Shown here piece after piece: positions 5,565 to 14,003 of a DNA stretch of 31,725 nt (position 1 is the first letter of the stretch; the number at the start of each line of letters is the position of its first letter). The notes under the pieces were generated by a model. The model was not told where the DNA came from. It was given only the letters and a program-made list of their open reading frames with translations, and did not search any database. This stretch comes from Solirubrobacteraceae bacterium. GTDB lineage: Bacteria > Actinomycetota > Thermoleophilia > Solirubrobacterales > Solirubrobacteraceae. The stretch covers positions 1 to 31,725 of the forward strand of contig JALNWQ010000026.1 of NCBI GenBank assembly GCA_023230855.1. The letters run 5' to 3'. Both the position numbers and the translations under genes were made by a program.

Positions 5565-7837
5565 CGTCCACCGCCACCGTCGCGCCGACGTCCGCGTCGC
5601 CGGCGACCGGGCCGGACCCCGGTGCTCCACCCGTCCCGAGCCCGTCGCGTCGCGACGCGGCGCCGGGCGACGGTCCGGATCGCGACGTCGGCTCCCGGGT
5701 GCCGTTCCTCGACCTCGCGGCCGCCTACGACGAGCTGCGCCCGGCGGTCGATGCCGCGTACGCACGGGTCATGGCGTCGGGCCGGTGGATCCTCGGGCCC
5801 GAGGTCGAGGCGTTCGAGGACGCGTTCGCCGCCCACGTCGGCGTCCGTCACGCGGTGGGGGTGGGGAGCGGGCTGGACGCGCTCGAGATCGCGCTGCGCG
5901 CCCGCGGCATCGGACCCGGCGACGAGGTCGTCGTCCCCGCCCACACGTTCGTCGCCACGTGGCTCGCCGTCAGCCGCACCGGGGCCGTCCCCGTCGGGGC
6001 CGACGTCGACCCGGCGACCCTCCTCCTCGACCCGGACGCCGCCGCGTCCGCGATCGGCCCGCGGACCGCCGCGATCGTCCCCGTGCACCTCTACGGCCGG
6101 ACCGTCGCCCCGGACCCGCTGGCGGCCCTCGCCTCCCGGCACGGGCTGGCGGTCGTCGAGGACGCCGCCCAGGCGCACGGCGCCCGCCACGGCGACCGTC
6201 GGTCCGGGGCGCTCGGCGACGCCGGCGCGTTCTCGTTCTATCCGGGCAAGAACCTCGGCGCGTTCGGCGACGGGGGCGCCCTGACGACCGATGACGACGA
6301 CCTCGCCGCCCGCGCCCGTCGCCTGCGCAACTACGGGTCGGTCGAGCGGTACCGCCACGACGAGGTCGCCGGCAACTCCCGGCTCGACCCGCTCCAGGCG
6401 GCGTTCCTCGCCGCCCGCCTGCCGCTGCTCGACGCGTGGAACGCCCGGCGCGCCGCGATCGCCGCGCGCTACCGGGAGGGCCTCAGGGACGTGCCGGACC
6501 TCGTCCTGCCGCCCGCCGACGATCCGGGCACGGTGGGGGCGTGGCACCTCTTCGCCGTCCGCCACCCGCACCGCGACGCGCTGCGCGCCCACCTCGACGC
6601 GCGCGGCGTCGACACGCTCGTCCACTACCCCGTCGTCCCGCACCGCACCGGCGCGTACGCGTCGACGCCGTCGGGCGCCGGGTCGTTCCCCGTCGCCGAG
6701 GCCGCCGCGGCGACGTTGCTGAGCCTGCCGATCGGACCGCATCTGACGGCGACACAGGCCGACCGGGTGATCGACGCGGTGCGCTCGTTCGTCCCGCCGT
6801 CGCGCGCCGCCCGGCCCGCCGTCGCGCCCGCGGAGGTCGCTCCCGTCGCCGCCCGGATCGGTGCCACGCCCGCGCCCTCCGCCGTCCGCTCCGACGACGC
6901 GCCCCCACCGGCCGACGAGCCGTGGCGGTGCGTCTTCAACCGCACGGCGTTCCACCGGCTCAACGTCACCGGCGACGACCGGATCCTCGTCCTCGACCAC
7001 GTCGAGGACGGCCGCACCGTCGGGTCGCTCACCGGCGTCGTGCGCGATGGCACGCTCACCTGCGGCCACTCCGCGCCGTTCGGCGGGATCGACCTCGCCC
7101 GCCCGCGCGAGACGGCCGAGCGGATCGCGTCGACCGTCGACGGGGTCCTCGCGGCGGCGTGCGACCACGGGGTCCGCGACGTCGTCGTCAGCGGCCGGCC
7201 GGCGCCGTACGGCGACAACGAGGCGGGGGCGCAGTTCGCGCTCCTCAACCGCGGGTTCACCGTCGAGCGTGCCGACCTCGCCTACGTCGTCGACCTGACG
7301 CACGTCGCCGACGCCGACGCGTACGTCGCCGGGCTGCGCTCCCCGGCCCGCCGGGCGCTGCGCCACACCGTCGACGGGCCGTGGACGTTCCGCGCCGTCG
7401 ACGACGAGCGGGACTGGCGCGCCGCCCACGCGCTGCTCGCCGCCAACCGCGCCGCCCGCGGCCGCCGGCTCGCGCTCGACGCCGACTACGTGCTGCGGGC
7501 CCGCGCCGCGCTCCCCGGCGTCCTGCGGACGTTCGTCCTCGCCCACGACGGCGCGCCGTGCGCGGCGGCGCTCGTCTACGCCGCCGCCCCGGGTGCGTGG
7601 TACGTCGTCGCCTGGGGCGACGCCCTCCACGAGCTGCCGCGGTCGCCGATGAACGTCCTGGCGCTCCGCGTCGTGCAGGCGGCGCTCGCCGCCGGCGTGC
7701 GGATCGTCGACCTCGGCGTGTCGAGCGTGCCCGACGGCGCGGCCCTCGCCGTCGACCCCGGCCTCGCCCGCTTCAAGCAGAGCATCGGCGCCCGCCCGCA
7801 CCCGCGCCTCGTCCTGCGGTCCCCACCGATCGGCTGA
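5561..7837 (+). CDS. Fused sugar 3-aminotransferase and GNAT/FemAB-type N-acyltransferase
   Basis: One 758-residue reading frame with two enzymes. Residues 1-45 are a Pro/Ala-rich tail. Residues 47-410 are a DegT/DnrJ/EryC1 PLP aminotransferase (VPFLDLAAAY, GVGSGLDALEIALRA, VVEDAAQAHGA), with catalytic Lys230 in SFYPGKNLGAFGDGGA; it fits FdtB/QdtB, which aminates the 3-keto sugar made by the preceding gene. A 45-residue Pro/Ala linker follows. Residues 455-758 resemble a GNAT_6/FemAB-like acyltransferase (CVFNRTAFHRLN, ARRALRHTVDGPW, SPMNVLALRVVQAALAAGV, FKQSIGARPHPRLVLR). It would acylate the new 3-amino group, the job done in the known pathways by the separate hexapeptide-repeat enzymes FdtC/QdtC. 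The start is set by the ATGA overlap. The frame is open across the junction with no stop. The first domain is confident; the acyl donor and target of the second are inferred. Confidence 0.85.
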   Translation: MTSTATVAPTSASPATGPDPGAPPVPSPSRRDAAPGDGPDRDVGSRVPFLDLAAAYDELRPAVDAAYARVMASGRWILGPEVEAFEDAFAAHVGVRHAVGVGSGLDALEIALRARGIGPGDEVVVPAHTFVATWLAVSRTGAVPVGADVDPATLLLDPDAAASAIGPRTAAIVPVHLYGRTVAPDPLAALASRHGLAVVEDAAQAHGARHGDRRSGALGDAGAFSFYPGKNLGAFGDGGALTTDDDDLAARARRLRNYGSVERYRHDEVAGNSRLDPLQAAFLAARLPLLDAWNARRAAIAARYREGLRDVPDLVLPPADDPGTVGAWHLFAVRHPHRDALRAHLDARGVDTLVHYPVVPHRTGAYASTPSGAGSFPVAEAAAATLLSLPIGPHLTATQADRVIDAVRSFVPPSRAARPAVAPAEVAPVAARIGATPAPSAVRSDDAPPPADEPWRCVFNRTAFHRLNVTGDDRILVLDHVEDGRTVGSLTGVVRDGTLTCGHSAPFGGIDLARPRETAERIASTVDGVLAAACDHGVRDVVVSGRPAPYGDNEAGAQFALLNRGFTVERADLAYVVDLTHVADADAYVAGLRSPARRALRHTVDGPWTFRAVDDERDWRAAHALLAANRAARGRRLALDADYVLRARAALPGVLRTFVLAHDGAPCAAALVYAAAPGAWYVVAWGDALHELPRSPMNVLALRVVQAALAAGVRIVDLGVSSVPDGAALAVDPGLARFKQSIGARPHPRLVLRSPPIG

Positions 7838-7840
7838 CCG

Positions 7841-8578
7841 ATGGACTACACCGACGACTACGACCCCGACCGCGACTTCGACCGCCACTACACCGCGGCG
7901 ACCGCCGCCCGGATCGCGCCGTGGCTGCGCCCGCGCGAGCGCGTCGTCGAGCTCGGCTGCGCGACCGGCGCGATGACGGGCGCGCTCGTGGGGGAGGACC
8001 GCCGGGTCGTCGCCGTCGACCGCTCCGACGCCTACCTCGACCGCGCGCGCGAGCGTGGCCTGCCGGGCGTCACCTGGCGCCGCGGCGATCTCGACGCCCC
8101 GCTGATGGACGTCGGCCGTGCCGACCACGTCGTGCTCGCCAACGTCCTCCACGAGCTCGCCGACCCCCGCGACGTCCTGCGCCGGATCGTCGCCGACCAC
8201 CTGGCGCCGGGCGGCCTGCTCCACCTGTCGCTGCAGAACCCTCGGTCGATCCACCGGCTCGTCGCGCTCGAGATGGGGCTCATCGACGACCTCTGCGCCG
8301 TGTCGGGCCGCGGCGAGCGCTACGGCACCCGGCGGCTGTGGACGATCGAGGCGCTCGTCGACCTCGTCACCGACGCGGGGCTCGTCCCGCTGCACCGCGA
8401 GGGGATCGTCGTCAAGCCGCTGCCGAACGCCGCCATGGAGCGCCTGGACCCGGCGGTCCTCGACGGGTTCCTCGCCGCGGGCCGGCACCTGCCCGACCAC
8501 GCCGCGATGGTCCTCCTCACCCTCGGCGCCGCCGGCGACCGGGACGCCGCCGCGCGGACCACCGACGGGGGCCGCTGA
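7841..8578 (+). CDS. Class I SAM-dependent methyltransferase
   Basis: 245 residues, starting 3 nt after the fusion gene. The Rossmann fold is clear: motif I VVELGCATGAMTG at about 35-47, motif II VVAVDRSDAYLDRA, and post-I VLANVLHELADPRDVL followed by LAPGGLLHLSLQN. The C-terminal third (SIHRLVALEMGL, GTRRLW, AGLVPLHREG, KPLPNAAMERL) matches the second methyltransferase at 10101-10847 in order and spacing, so the two are paralogues. Likely substrates are a sugar nucleotide or the finished glycan made by the operon, or the acyl group added by the fused acyltransferase. Methylated amino sugars are known on flagellins. Substrate assignment is inference. Confidence 0.85.
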   Translation: MDYTDDYDPDRDFDRHYTAATAARIAPWLRPRERVVELGCATGAMTGALVGEDRRVVAVDRSDAYLDRARERGLPGVTWRRGDLDAPLMDVGRADHVVLANVLHELADPRDVLRRIVADHLAPGGLLHLSLQNPRSIHRLVALEMGLIDDLCAVSGRGERYGTRRLWTIEALVDLVTDAGLVPLHREGIVVKPLPNAAMERLDPAVLDGFLAAGRHLPDHAAMVLLTLGAAGDRDAAARTTDGGR

Positions 8579-8580
8579 CC

Positions 8581-10104
8581 GTGCGCGTCGACATCGTCCA
8601 TCCGCTGCGGCCCGGCGACGGCGTCGCCGCCGTGTCGCCCGTGCGTCGTCGCGAGCAGGAGCAGGCGCCACCGCCCGCCGCACGGCGGCGCACGCCGGAG
8701 TCCGGGGAGCGCGTCGTCGTCGGCGGGGGGATCGCGGCGCTCGTCGCGGCCGACGCGATTGCCGCCACCGACCGGCCGGTCCGGCTGCTCCTGCCGGCCC
8801 GCGGCGTCGGCGGCGGGTTCGCCGCGATCCGCCGCGACGGGCACGTGCTGGAGCTCGGCGTCCGGCTGCTCGAGCTCGAGTTCGACGACCCGACCGACCC
8901 GCCGCCGCCGCTCACGGAGTACCGGCCCGACGTCGGCGGCCACCGCCGCTGGGCGGCGACCGTCGACCGCTGGGTGCGCGACCTCGTCGGCGACGACGCC
9001 CTGCGCGAGATCCGCCCCCCGCGGATGATCGTCGACGGCCGCGACGTGCCCGACATCCTCTTCACCGTCGACCTCGACGGGATCGCCGCCGTGCTGCCCG
9101 ACCCGCTGCGACGGCGGATGCTCGACGAGGCCCGCGCCGCGCTCGCGGGCGCCGGGGACGACGCCGGCGTGCTCGCCGCCCGGCACGCGCGCCGCCTGGG
9201 CCGGATGACGCTCGCGGACGCGTCGGTCGCCAACCACGGCCCGACCTTCCACGCCCGCTACGTCGCGGCGCTCTGCGACAAGGTCCTCGCCGGGGGCGCC
9301 GACGCCGTCGCCGCGACGCTGCGCCGCCGGGCGTGGGCGCCGCTCTTCCACCCGCGGACCCTCGTCCAGGCGCTCGCCGGCGAGCCGGTCGGGTTCCGTC
9401 CGCGGCGGCCGCTGCTCACCGTCGCGCCCGACGGGTGCGGTGGGATCGTCGACCGGCTCCTCGAGCGGCTCCGCGCCCGCCCGACGGTCCGCCTCGACGC
9501 GGTCGGCGAGCTCCGCGAGATCACCGCGACCGACGACGGACGGGTGGCGATGCGGTTCGACGCCGGACCGCGGGTCGTCGCCAGGCGGCCGCTCGTCGCG
9601 TGCTCGGCGACGGCGCTCATGGCCGCCGCCGGGATCGACCTCGACCCACCCCGGGTGCGGACCGTCGTGTCGTGGCTCGACGGCCCCGCCGAGGACCTCG
9701 CCGCCGTCCCGGACCTCGTCCACGTCCTCGACCCGGCCAACCCGGTGCTGCGCGTGTCGCGCGGGGGACGGGCCGCCGATCCCGCCCGGTCGCTGCTCAC
9801 CGTCGAGCTGCGCCACGACGTGCCCGCCGAGCGGGTCGCCGCCGACGCCGTCGCGGGCCTGCGCGCCGCCCGGCTCGTCGGCGAGGACGCCGCGCGCGCG
9901 CTCCGTCCGGTGCTCGCCGCCGCCCGGCCGTCGTTCCCGGTCCCGTCGCCCGACCTGCTGCCGGCGTTCGCCGCCGCCCGCGAGCGGCTCGACGCGCTCG
10001 GCCTCGACGTCGAGCTCGCCGCCGGGGCGCTGTCGCCGGTGGCCGACACCCTCAACGACCAGGTGGTGCAGGGCCTGCGCGCCGCCGAGAGGAGCCACGC
10101 ATGA
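8581..10104 (+). CDS. FAD-dependent oxidoreductase, amine-oxidase/UDP-galactopyranose-mutase-like
   Basis: 507 residues from a GTG 2 nt after the methyltransferase stop. After a 43-residue Arg/Pro-rich leader there is a dinucleotide-binding motif VVVGGGIAALVAADAI (about 46-61). The second strand ends in LLLPARGVGGG, without the acidic residue that usually holds the FAD ribose. Further signs of the family are the middle segment LFHPRTLVQALAGEP and the late substrate/FAD segment VAPDGCGGIVDRLLERLRA. It is longer than a typical UDP-galactopyranose mutase (about 370-390). It sits between two paralogous methyltransferases, with 4-nt overlap to the second. It could oxidise or isomerise the operon's sugar or its acyl chain. 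The flavoprotein fold is fairly confident; the reaction is unknown. Confidence 0.75.
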   Translation: MRVDIVHPLRPGDGVAAVSPVRRREQEQAPPPAARRRTPESGERVVVGGGIAALVAADAIAATDRPVRLLLPARGVGGGFAAIRRDGHVLELGVRLLELEFDDPTDPPPPLTEYRPDVGGHRRWAATVDRWVRDLVGDDALREIRPPRMIVDGRDVPDILFTVDLDGIAAVLPDPLRRRMLDEARAALAGAGDDAGVLAARHARRLGRMTLADASVANHGPTFHARYVAALCDKVLAGGADAVAATLRRRAWAPLFHPRTLVQALAGEPVGFRPRRPLLTVAPDGCGGIVDRLLERLRARPTVRLDAVGELREITATDDGRVAMRFDAGPRVVARRPLVACSATALMAAAGIDLDPPRVRTVVSWLDGPAEDLAAVPDLVHVLDPANPVLRVSRGGRAADPARSLLTVELRHDVPAERVAADAVAGLRAARLVGEDAARALRPVLAAARPSFPVPSPDLLPAFAAARERLDALGLDVELAAGALSPVADTLNDQVVQGLRAAERSHA

Positions 10105-10847
10105 CGACCCCCGGGACCGCCCTCGACGCCGACGCCCTCGACGGGTACGCCCGGCGCTACTACCTCGCCGGCGACGTCGAGGACCAGGGGATCGAGGACC
10201 TGCAGCAGGAGCTGAGCCTCGACCGGCTCGCCGACGCGGTCGCCGGCTCGGGCCGCGTCCTCGAGATGGGCTACGGGATGGGCCACACCGTCCGCGGGCT
10301 CCTGCAGCGCGGCGTCGCCGTCGAGGTCCTCGAGGGATCGCCGCTGCTCGCCGACCGCGCCCGCACGACCCATCCCGGCCTCGTCGTCCACGAGGGGCTG
10401 TTCGAGTCGTGGACGCCGGAGCGGCCGCTCGACGCGGTCCTCGCGCTCCACGTCGCCGAGCACGTCGACGACCCGACCGCGGTGCTGCGTCGGATCCGCG
10501 ACTGGTTGCGGCCGGGCGGGATCGCCGTCGTCGTCGTCCCGAACGCCGAGTCGCTGCACCGCCGGCTGGCCGTCCGGATGGGCCTGCAGCCGCGGCTCGA
10601 CTCGCTGTCCCCCCGCGACGACCTCGTCGGCCACCGTCGGGTGTACGCGATGGACGGCCTGCGCGCCGACGTCGAGGCGGCGGGACTCGCCTGCGAGCGC
10701 GAGATCGGCTGGTTCCTCAAGACGCTGCCCAACGGCATGATGCTCGACTTCCCGCGGACGCTGCTCGAGGCGATGTTCACCGTGTCGGACGAGCTCGACC
10801 CGCGGCTCCTCGCGAACATCGGCGTCGTCGCCCGCCGTCCCGCCTGA
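10101..10847 (+). CDS. Class I SAM-dependent methyltransferase (paralogue)
   Basis: 248 residues. The ATG overlaps the upstream stop, and a GAGAGGAG site lies 6 nt before it. Motif I is VLEMGYGMGHTVRG (about 53-66), followed by VEVLEGSPLLADRA, then VLALHVAEHVDDPTAVL and LRPGGIAVVVVPN. The C-terminal part (SLHRRLAVRMGL, GHRRVYAMDGL, AAGLACEREIGWFLKTLPN) parallels the methyltransferase at 7841-8578, showing an old duplication inside this operon. The EHVDDP and PGG pattern is typical of UbiE/COQ5-like or sugar methyltransferases. It is the last gene before a hairpin that overlaps its stop codon. Probably it modifies a second position of the same glycan (inference). Confidence 0.85.
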   Translation: MTTPGTALDADALDGYARRYYLAGDVEDQGIEDLQQELSLDRLADAVAGSGRVLEMGYGMGHTVRGLLQRGVAVEVLEGSPLLADRARTTHPGLVVHEGLFESWTPERPLDAVLALHVAEHVDDPTAVLRRIRDWLRPGGIAVVVVPNAESLHRRLAVRMGLQPRLDSLSPRDDLVGHRRVYAMDGLRADVEAAGLACEREIGWFLKTLPNGMMLDFPRTLLEAMFTVSDELDPRLLANIGVVARRPA

Positions 10848-10855
10848 GCGGGACG
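10836..10855 (+). terminator. Hairpin over the operon-end stop codon
   Basis: An 8-bp stem (CGTCCCGC / GCGGGACG) with the 4-nt loop CTGA, which holds the stop codon of the methyltransferase. It lies between convergent genes. The remaining bases to 10981 are GC-rich and show no gene. Confidence 0.45.
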
Positions 10856-10981
10856 CGGCGGCGCCCTTCGGCCGGGAACGGGAACGGGACCGAGACGCGG
10901 GTCCGACGTCGGTCCGGTGGGCGGGGGAGGCGCGTCGTCACGCCGTGCGCACGGGTCCGGGTGGCGTCCGGTCCCGGCCGG

Positions 10982-12835
10982 TCAGCCGGTCAGGACGAGG
11001 TCGCCCTCGCGCGCCACCGAGCCGACGTCGGTCGCGGCCACGAGCTCCACGTCGACGTCGCTGCCGGCGGCCAGGCCGGCCTCGAGCAGCGCGATCGCCC
11101 GGTCGACGTCGTCCGGGGGCACGACGACGACGCAGGTGCCGACGTCGCCGCGGGCGACGTGGCCGCGCACCGTGTCGAGCAGGCCGGCGATCGACGCCGC
11201 GTCGATCCGCGGGGCGGCGACGGCCCGCCGCGGGGGCGACGTGGCGCCGGCGTCCGGGGCGCCCGGGGTCGCGCCGGCCGCGAGGATCGCGTCGACGCGG
11301 GCCCGCAGCTCGGCCTCGTTCGCGGGACGGTCGGCGGCGGGGAGCGCCGGGACCGCCGCGAGGTACGCGTGGTACGGCGTGAACGCCACGTCGTCGTGGA
11401 CGAGCTGCATCACCGCCTCGCCGTCCCGGACCCGGTCGTCGGCCGCCGACGCGGCGGGCGGGCGCGCCGCCCCGCGGTGGGCGACGGCGACCCCGACCGC
11501 GCGCTCCATCGCCGCGAGCCAGCCGTCGGGTCCGTGGACGTCGGCGACGTACCGCCGCAGCGCCGCGCCACGGCGGGCGCGCTCGTCCGGGTCGCCGAGC
11601 AGCGCGACGGTCCGGTCGACGAGCGCGTCGACGGTCCCCTCGACGACGACCGCGCCGCCGAGCATCCCGTCCGGCACCCGCACCGAGCCCTCGGCGTCGG
11701 GCGACGGGTCGCCGAGCGACACCGTCGTGAGGCCCGCGGCGGCCCCGTCGAGCAGCGCGGTCGCGCCGCTGATCGGCCACGTGTCGAGCATGAGGTCGGC
11801 GGCGGCGAGCACCGGGCCGATGTCGTCGAGCGTACCGAGCGCCCGCACCCGGGGGTGCTCGGGCACGAGTCCGGCGGCGGCCTCCGCCGGCCCGGGGCCG
11901 ACGGCGACGTGCACGAGGTCGGGGATCCGCTCGACGAGCGTCCGCACGATCGACGCGAACGACGGCTCGAGCGTCGGGGCGACCTTGAACGCCGACCCGA
12001 TGCTCACGAGCACCGGCGCCTCCGGGGCGATCCCGAGCGACCGTCGGGCCACGTCGCGGTCGGGCAGCGCACGGGCGGTCGCGGGCAACGGGAGCGGCGT
12101 CGACCGCTCCCGCGGCAGCCCGCGCCGGGTGACGCACGCGTCGACGTCGGGATCCCAGAGCGACGCGACGGCGTCGACGGCGCCGACGCCGGGCCACGGC
12201 AGGTGACCGGCGTGGTTGAAGAGCAGGACCGGGGGACGGCCGACGGGATCGGCGAGCGCGAGCGCGGGCACGACGTCGTCGGGGTGCGTGTGGAGCACGA
12301 CGAGGTCGTGGAGCGCCGCCAGGGCCCGCAGGTCGCGGGCGCGCTCCAGCGGCGTCGCGTCGGCCGGGGGACGCACGATCGCGGCGCCCGCATCCCGGGC
12401 GATCGCGGCGGTGCGCGGTGGGAGGGGGGTGCGCTGACCGAGCAGCAGCAGGGTGGACGTCCGGGCCGCGTCGTTGGCGATCCACCGCTCCAGCACCCGG
12501 GTGTGCCCGCCGGTGGCGTACGTCTCGGTGGCGACGTGGAGGACGCGGCGGACGGCGTCGGCGTCGGTGGCGTGCGACGCGCCCGGGCGACCCGGGACCC
12601 GACGGCGGCCGACGTCGTGGAGCAGCCCCTCGAGCGCGGGGTCGACGAGCCGCCCCGGGTGGCGCTGGTACGACCAGTGGTAGGCGGCCTCGGCGAGCGC
12701 GACGGCGACGTCGTCGTCGGCGGCGGCCAGCGCGGCCGCGCGGAAGGCGTCGAACGTGCGGCCGTGCCCGGCGATCCGGGCACGGGCCGCGTCCAGGCGC
12801 TCCCGGTTGCCGTGGCGGTGCAGCGGGTGGTCCAT
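10982..12835 (-). CDS. Large glycosyltransferase, GT41/GT4-like (GT-B), behind fliA
   Basis: 617 residues, starting 14 nt after the sigma-factor stop, so probably in the same transcript. The N-terminal 110 residues are helical. Residues 110-260 form a first Rossmann domain (RTSTLLLLGQRTPL, VVLHTHPDDVVPALAL, VLLFNHAGHLPWPG). Residues 275-430 form the nucleotide-sugar domain (LVSIGSAFKVAPTLEPSF, VHVAVGPGP, and DLMLDTWPISGATALLDG followed by AAGLTTVSLGDP). This last stretch recalls the donor-site region of O-GlcNAc transferase-like GT41 enzymes, which glycosylate Ser/Thr of proteins. The last 130 residues are an extra Ala-rich domain of unknown use. Pairing with the flagellar sigma gene, opposite a glycan operon, makes it the best candidate for the enzyme that attaches sugar to flagellin (inference). 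The GT-B fold is fairly confident; subfamily is not. Confidence 0.75.
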   Translation of the reverse strand: MDHPLHRHGNRERLDAARARIAGHGRTFDAFRAAALAAADDDVAVALAEAAYHWSYQRHPGRLVDPALEGLLHDVGRRRVPGRPGASHATDADAVRRVLHVATETYATGGHTRVLERWIANDAARTSTLLLLGQRTPLPPRTAAIARDAGAAIVRPPADATPLERARDLRALAALHDLVVLHTHPDDVVPALALADPVGRPPVLLFNHAGHLPWPGVGAVDAVASLWDPDVDACVTRRGLPRERSTPLPLPATARALPDRDVARRSLGIAPEAPVLVSIGSAFKVAPTLEPSFASIVRTLVERIPDLVHVAVGPGPAEAAAGLVPEHPRVRALGTLDDIGPVLAAADLMLDTWPISGATALLDGAAAGLTTVSLGDPSPDAEGSVRVPDGMLGGAVVVEGTVDALVDRTVALLGDPDERARRGAALRRYVADVHGPDGWLAAMERAVGVAVAHRGAARPPAASAADDRVRDGEAVMQLVHDDVAFTPYHAYLAAVPALPAADRPANEAELRARVDAILAAGATPGAPDAGATSPPRRAVAAPRIDAASIAGLLDTVRGHVARGDVGTCVVVVPPDDVDRAIALLEAGLAAGSDVDVELVAATDVGSVAREGDLVLTG

Positions 12836-12849
12836 CGCCCGCGCCGTGC

Positions 12850-13755
12850 TCAGGCGACGGCCGTCGCCAGCAGGTCGGCGTGATCGCCGAGGCTGTCGCG
12901 GAGCCGACGACGCAGGGCGCTGTTGATCTGGCAGACCCGCGACTCCGACACGCCGAGCATGTCGCCGATCTCGCGCAGGCGACGACCCTCGACGTAGAGG
13001 AGCATCGCGACGCGCCGCTCCCGCTCGGGCAGCTCCGTCAGCGCCGCGACGAGCCGGCCACGGGCCTCGCTCGCCATGACGGCGCGCTCGGGGTCGGTGT
13101 CCGGGTCGGACGACGCGATGGTGTCGGTCCGCTCGATCGTGGCCCCGTCGGCGTTGGCGGCGGCGACGGACAGCGACTCGATCTCGGCCAGGTGGAGCTG
13201 GTCGCGACGGGACCGCAGCTCGTCGGTCGTCATGTCCATCCGCAGCGCGACCTCGGCGTCCTCGGGCTCGCGGTCCAGCTCGTCGCGGAGCGTGCAGCGC
13301 GCCTGCTCGGCCTCGCGCTCCCAGCGCCGCAGCGAGCGGGGCGCCCAGTCACGCCGGCGCAGCTCGTCGAGCACGGCGCCGTGGATGCGGGTCCACGCGA
13401 ACTGGTCGAGTGACGCGCCCTTCTCGGGGTCGAACCGCTCGATCGAGGCGACGAGCGCCTCGAACCCCGCGCCGGCGAGGTCGTCGATCTCGCAGTATGA
13501 GGGGAGTTGACGCGCCTTGCGACCGACGATGTGGCGGACGAGCGGCGTGAGCAGGAAGACGAGCTCGTCGCGGTGGGCGCGGTCGCCGGTCGAGCGGTAG
13601 AGCTCCCAGCGCTGCTGGAGCTCCTGCGCGGTCGCACGACGGGGCCGGGTGGAGTGGCGGGCGGTGACGGGGCGGCGCATGGTCCTCATGGTGGTCGTGG
13701 TGGTCGGGGTCCCGGATCGATCTCCGTGACCCTTCGGGGGACTCCTCGACATCAT
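12850..13755 (-). CDS. fliA: RNA polymerase sigma factor, FliA/WhiG (sigma-28) family
   Basis: Directs RNA polymerase to late flagellar promoters. Region 2 is visible (YCEIDDLAGAGFEALVASIE, then RFDPEKGASLDQFAWTRIHG and AVLDELRRRDWAPRSLRR), region 3 follows (REPEDAEVALRMDMTTDEL), and region 4 carries the helix-turn-helix (RLREIGDMLGVSESRVCQIN). The FDPEKGASLDQFA and DELRRRDWAPRSLR signatures are specific for this group. The start at 13755 is chosen for a GGAGG 10 nt upstream and gives 301 residues; ATGs at 13689 and 13680 would give 279 and 276, closer to the usual 240-280. A CTCAAG at 13780-13775 on this strand could be a sigma-28 -35, but the -10 is poor. The gene stands with flagellin and two sigma-28-like promoters. 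Family assignment is strong; the start is uncertain. Confidence 0.9.
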   Translation of the reverse strand: MMSRSPPKGHGDRSGTPTTTTTMRTMRRPVTARHSTRPRRATAQELQQRWELYRSTGDRAHRDELVFLLTPLVRHIVGRKARQLPSYCEIDDLAGAGFEALVASIERFDPEKGASLDQFAWTRIHGAVLDELRRRDWAPRSLRRWEREAEQARCTLRDELDREPEDAEVALRMDMTTDELRSRRDQLHLAEIESLSVAAANADGATIERTDTIASSDPDTDPERAVMASEARGRLVAALTELPERERRVAMLLYVEGRRLREIGDMLGVSESRVCQINSALRRRLRDSLGDHADLLATAVA

Positions 13756-14003
13756 GGCCGGGAGGCCTCCACGCCTTGAGGGGTAGATGGACGAATGATC
13801 GACGCTCCACCGGCCTCGGCCTAGACGGGTGGCGCTCGCTCGGTCGGTCGTCCAGGTCGGACGGGCGGTCGCCGCCGACGCCCGAGCACGGGCACGCCGT
13901 CCGGTCACCGCGGCCGGAGGACCCGGCGGTGTCCGTCGCCGCCGCCCGGGCGTGCCGGCGCGGTCGTCGCCCGTCGCCGACCGACGTGGGCGAGGCCCGC
14001 GGC

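Noticed and set aside
13752..13780. CTCAAG upstream of fliA as a sigma-28 promoter
   Set aside because: The -35 matches but no GCCGA-like -10 occurs at the 15-nt spacing (CGGCCATG instead). Autoregulation is possible but not supported well enough to annotate.
13756..14003. A possible small gene in the gap between the small membrane protein and fliA
   Set aside because: Open frames here are short, Arg-rich and shared by several frames, without a start signal or recognisable content. The gap probably holds the fliA promoter.
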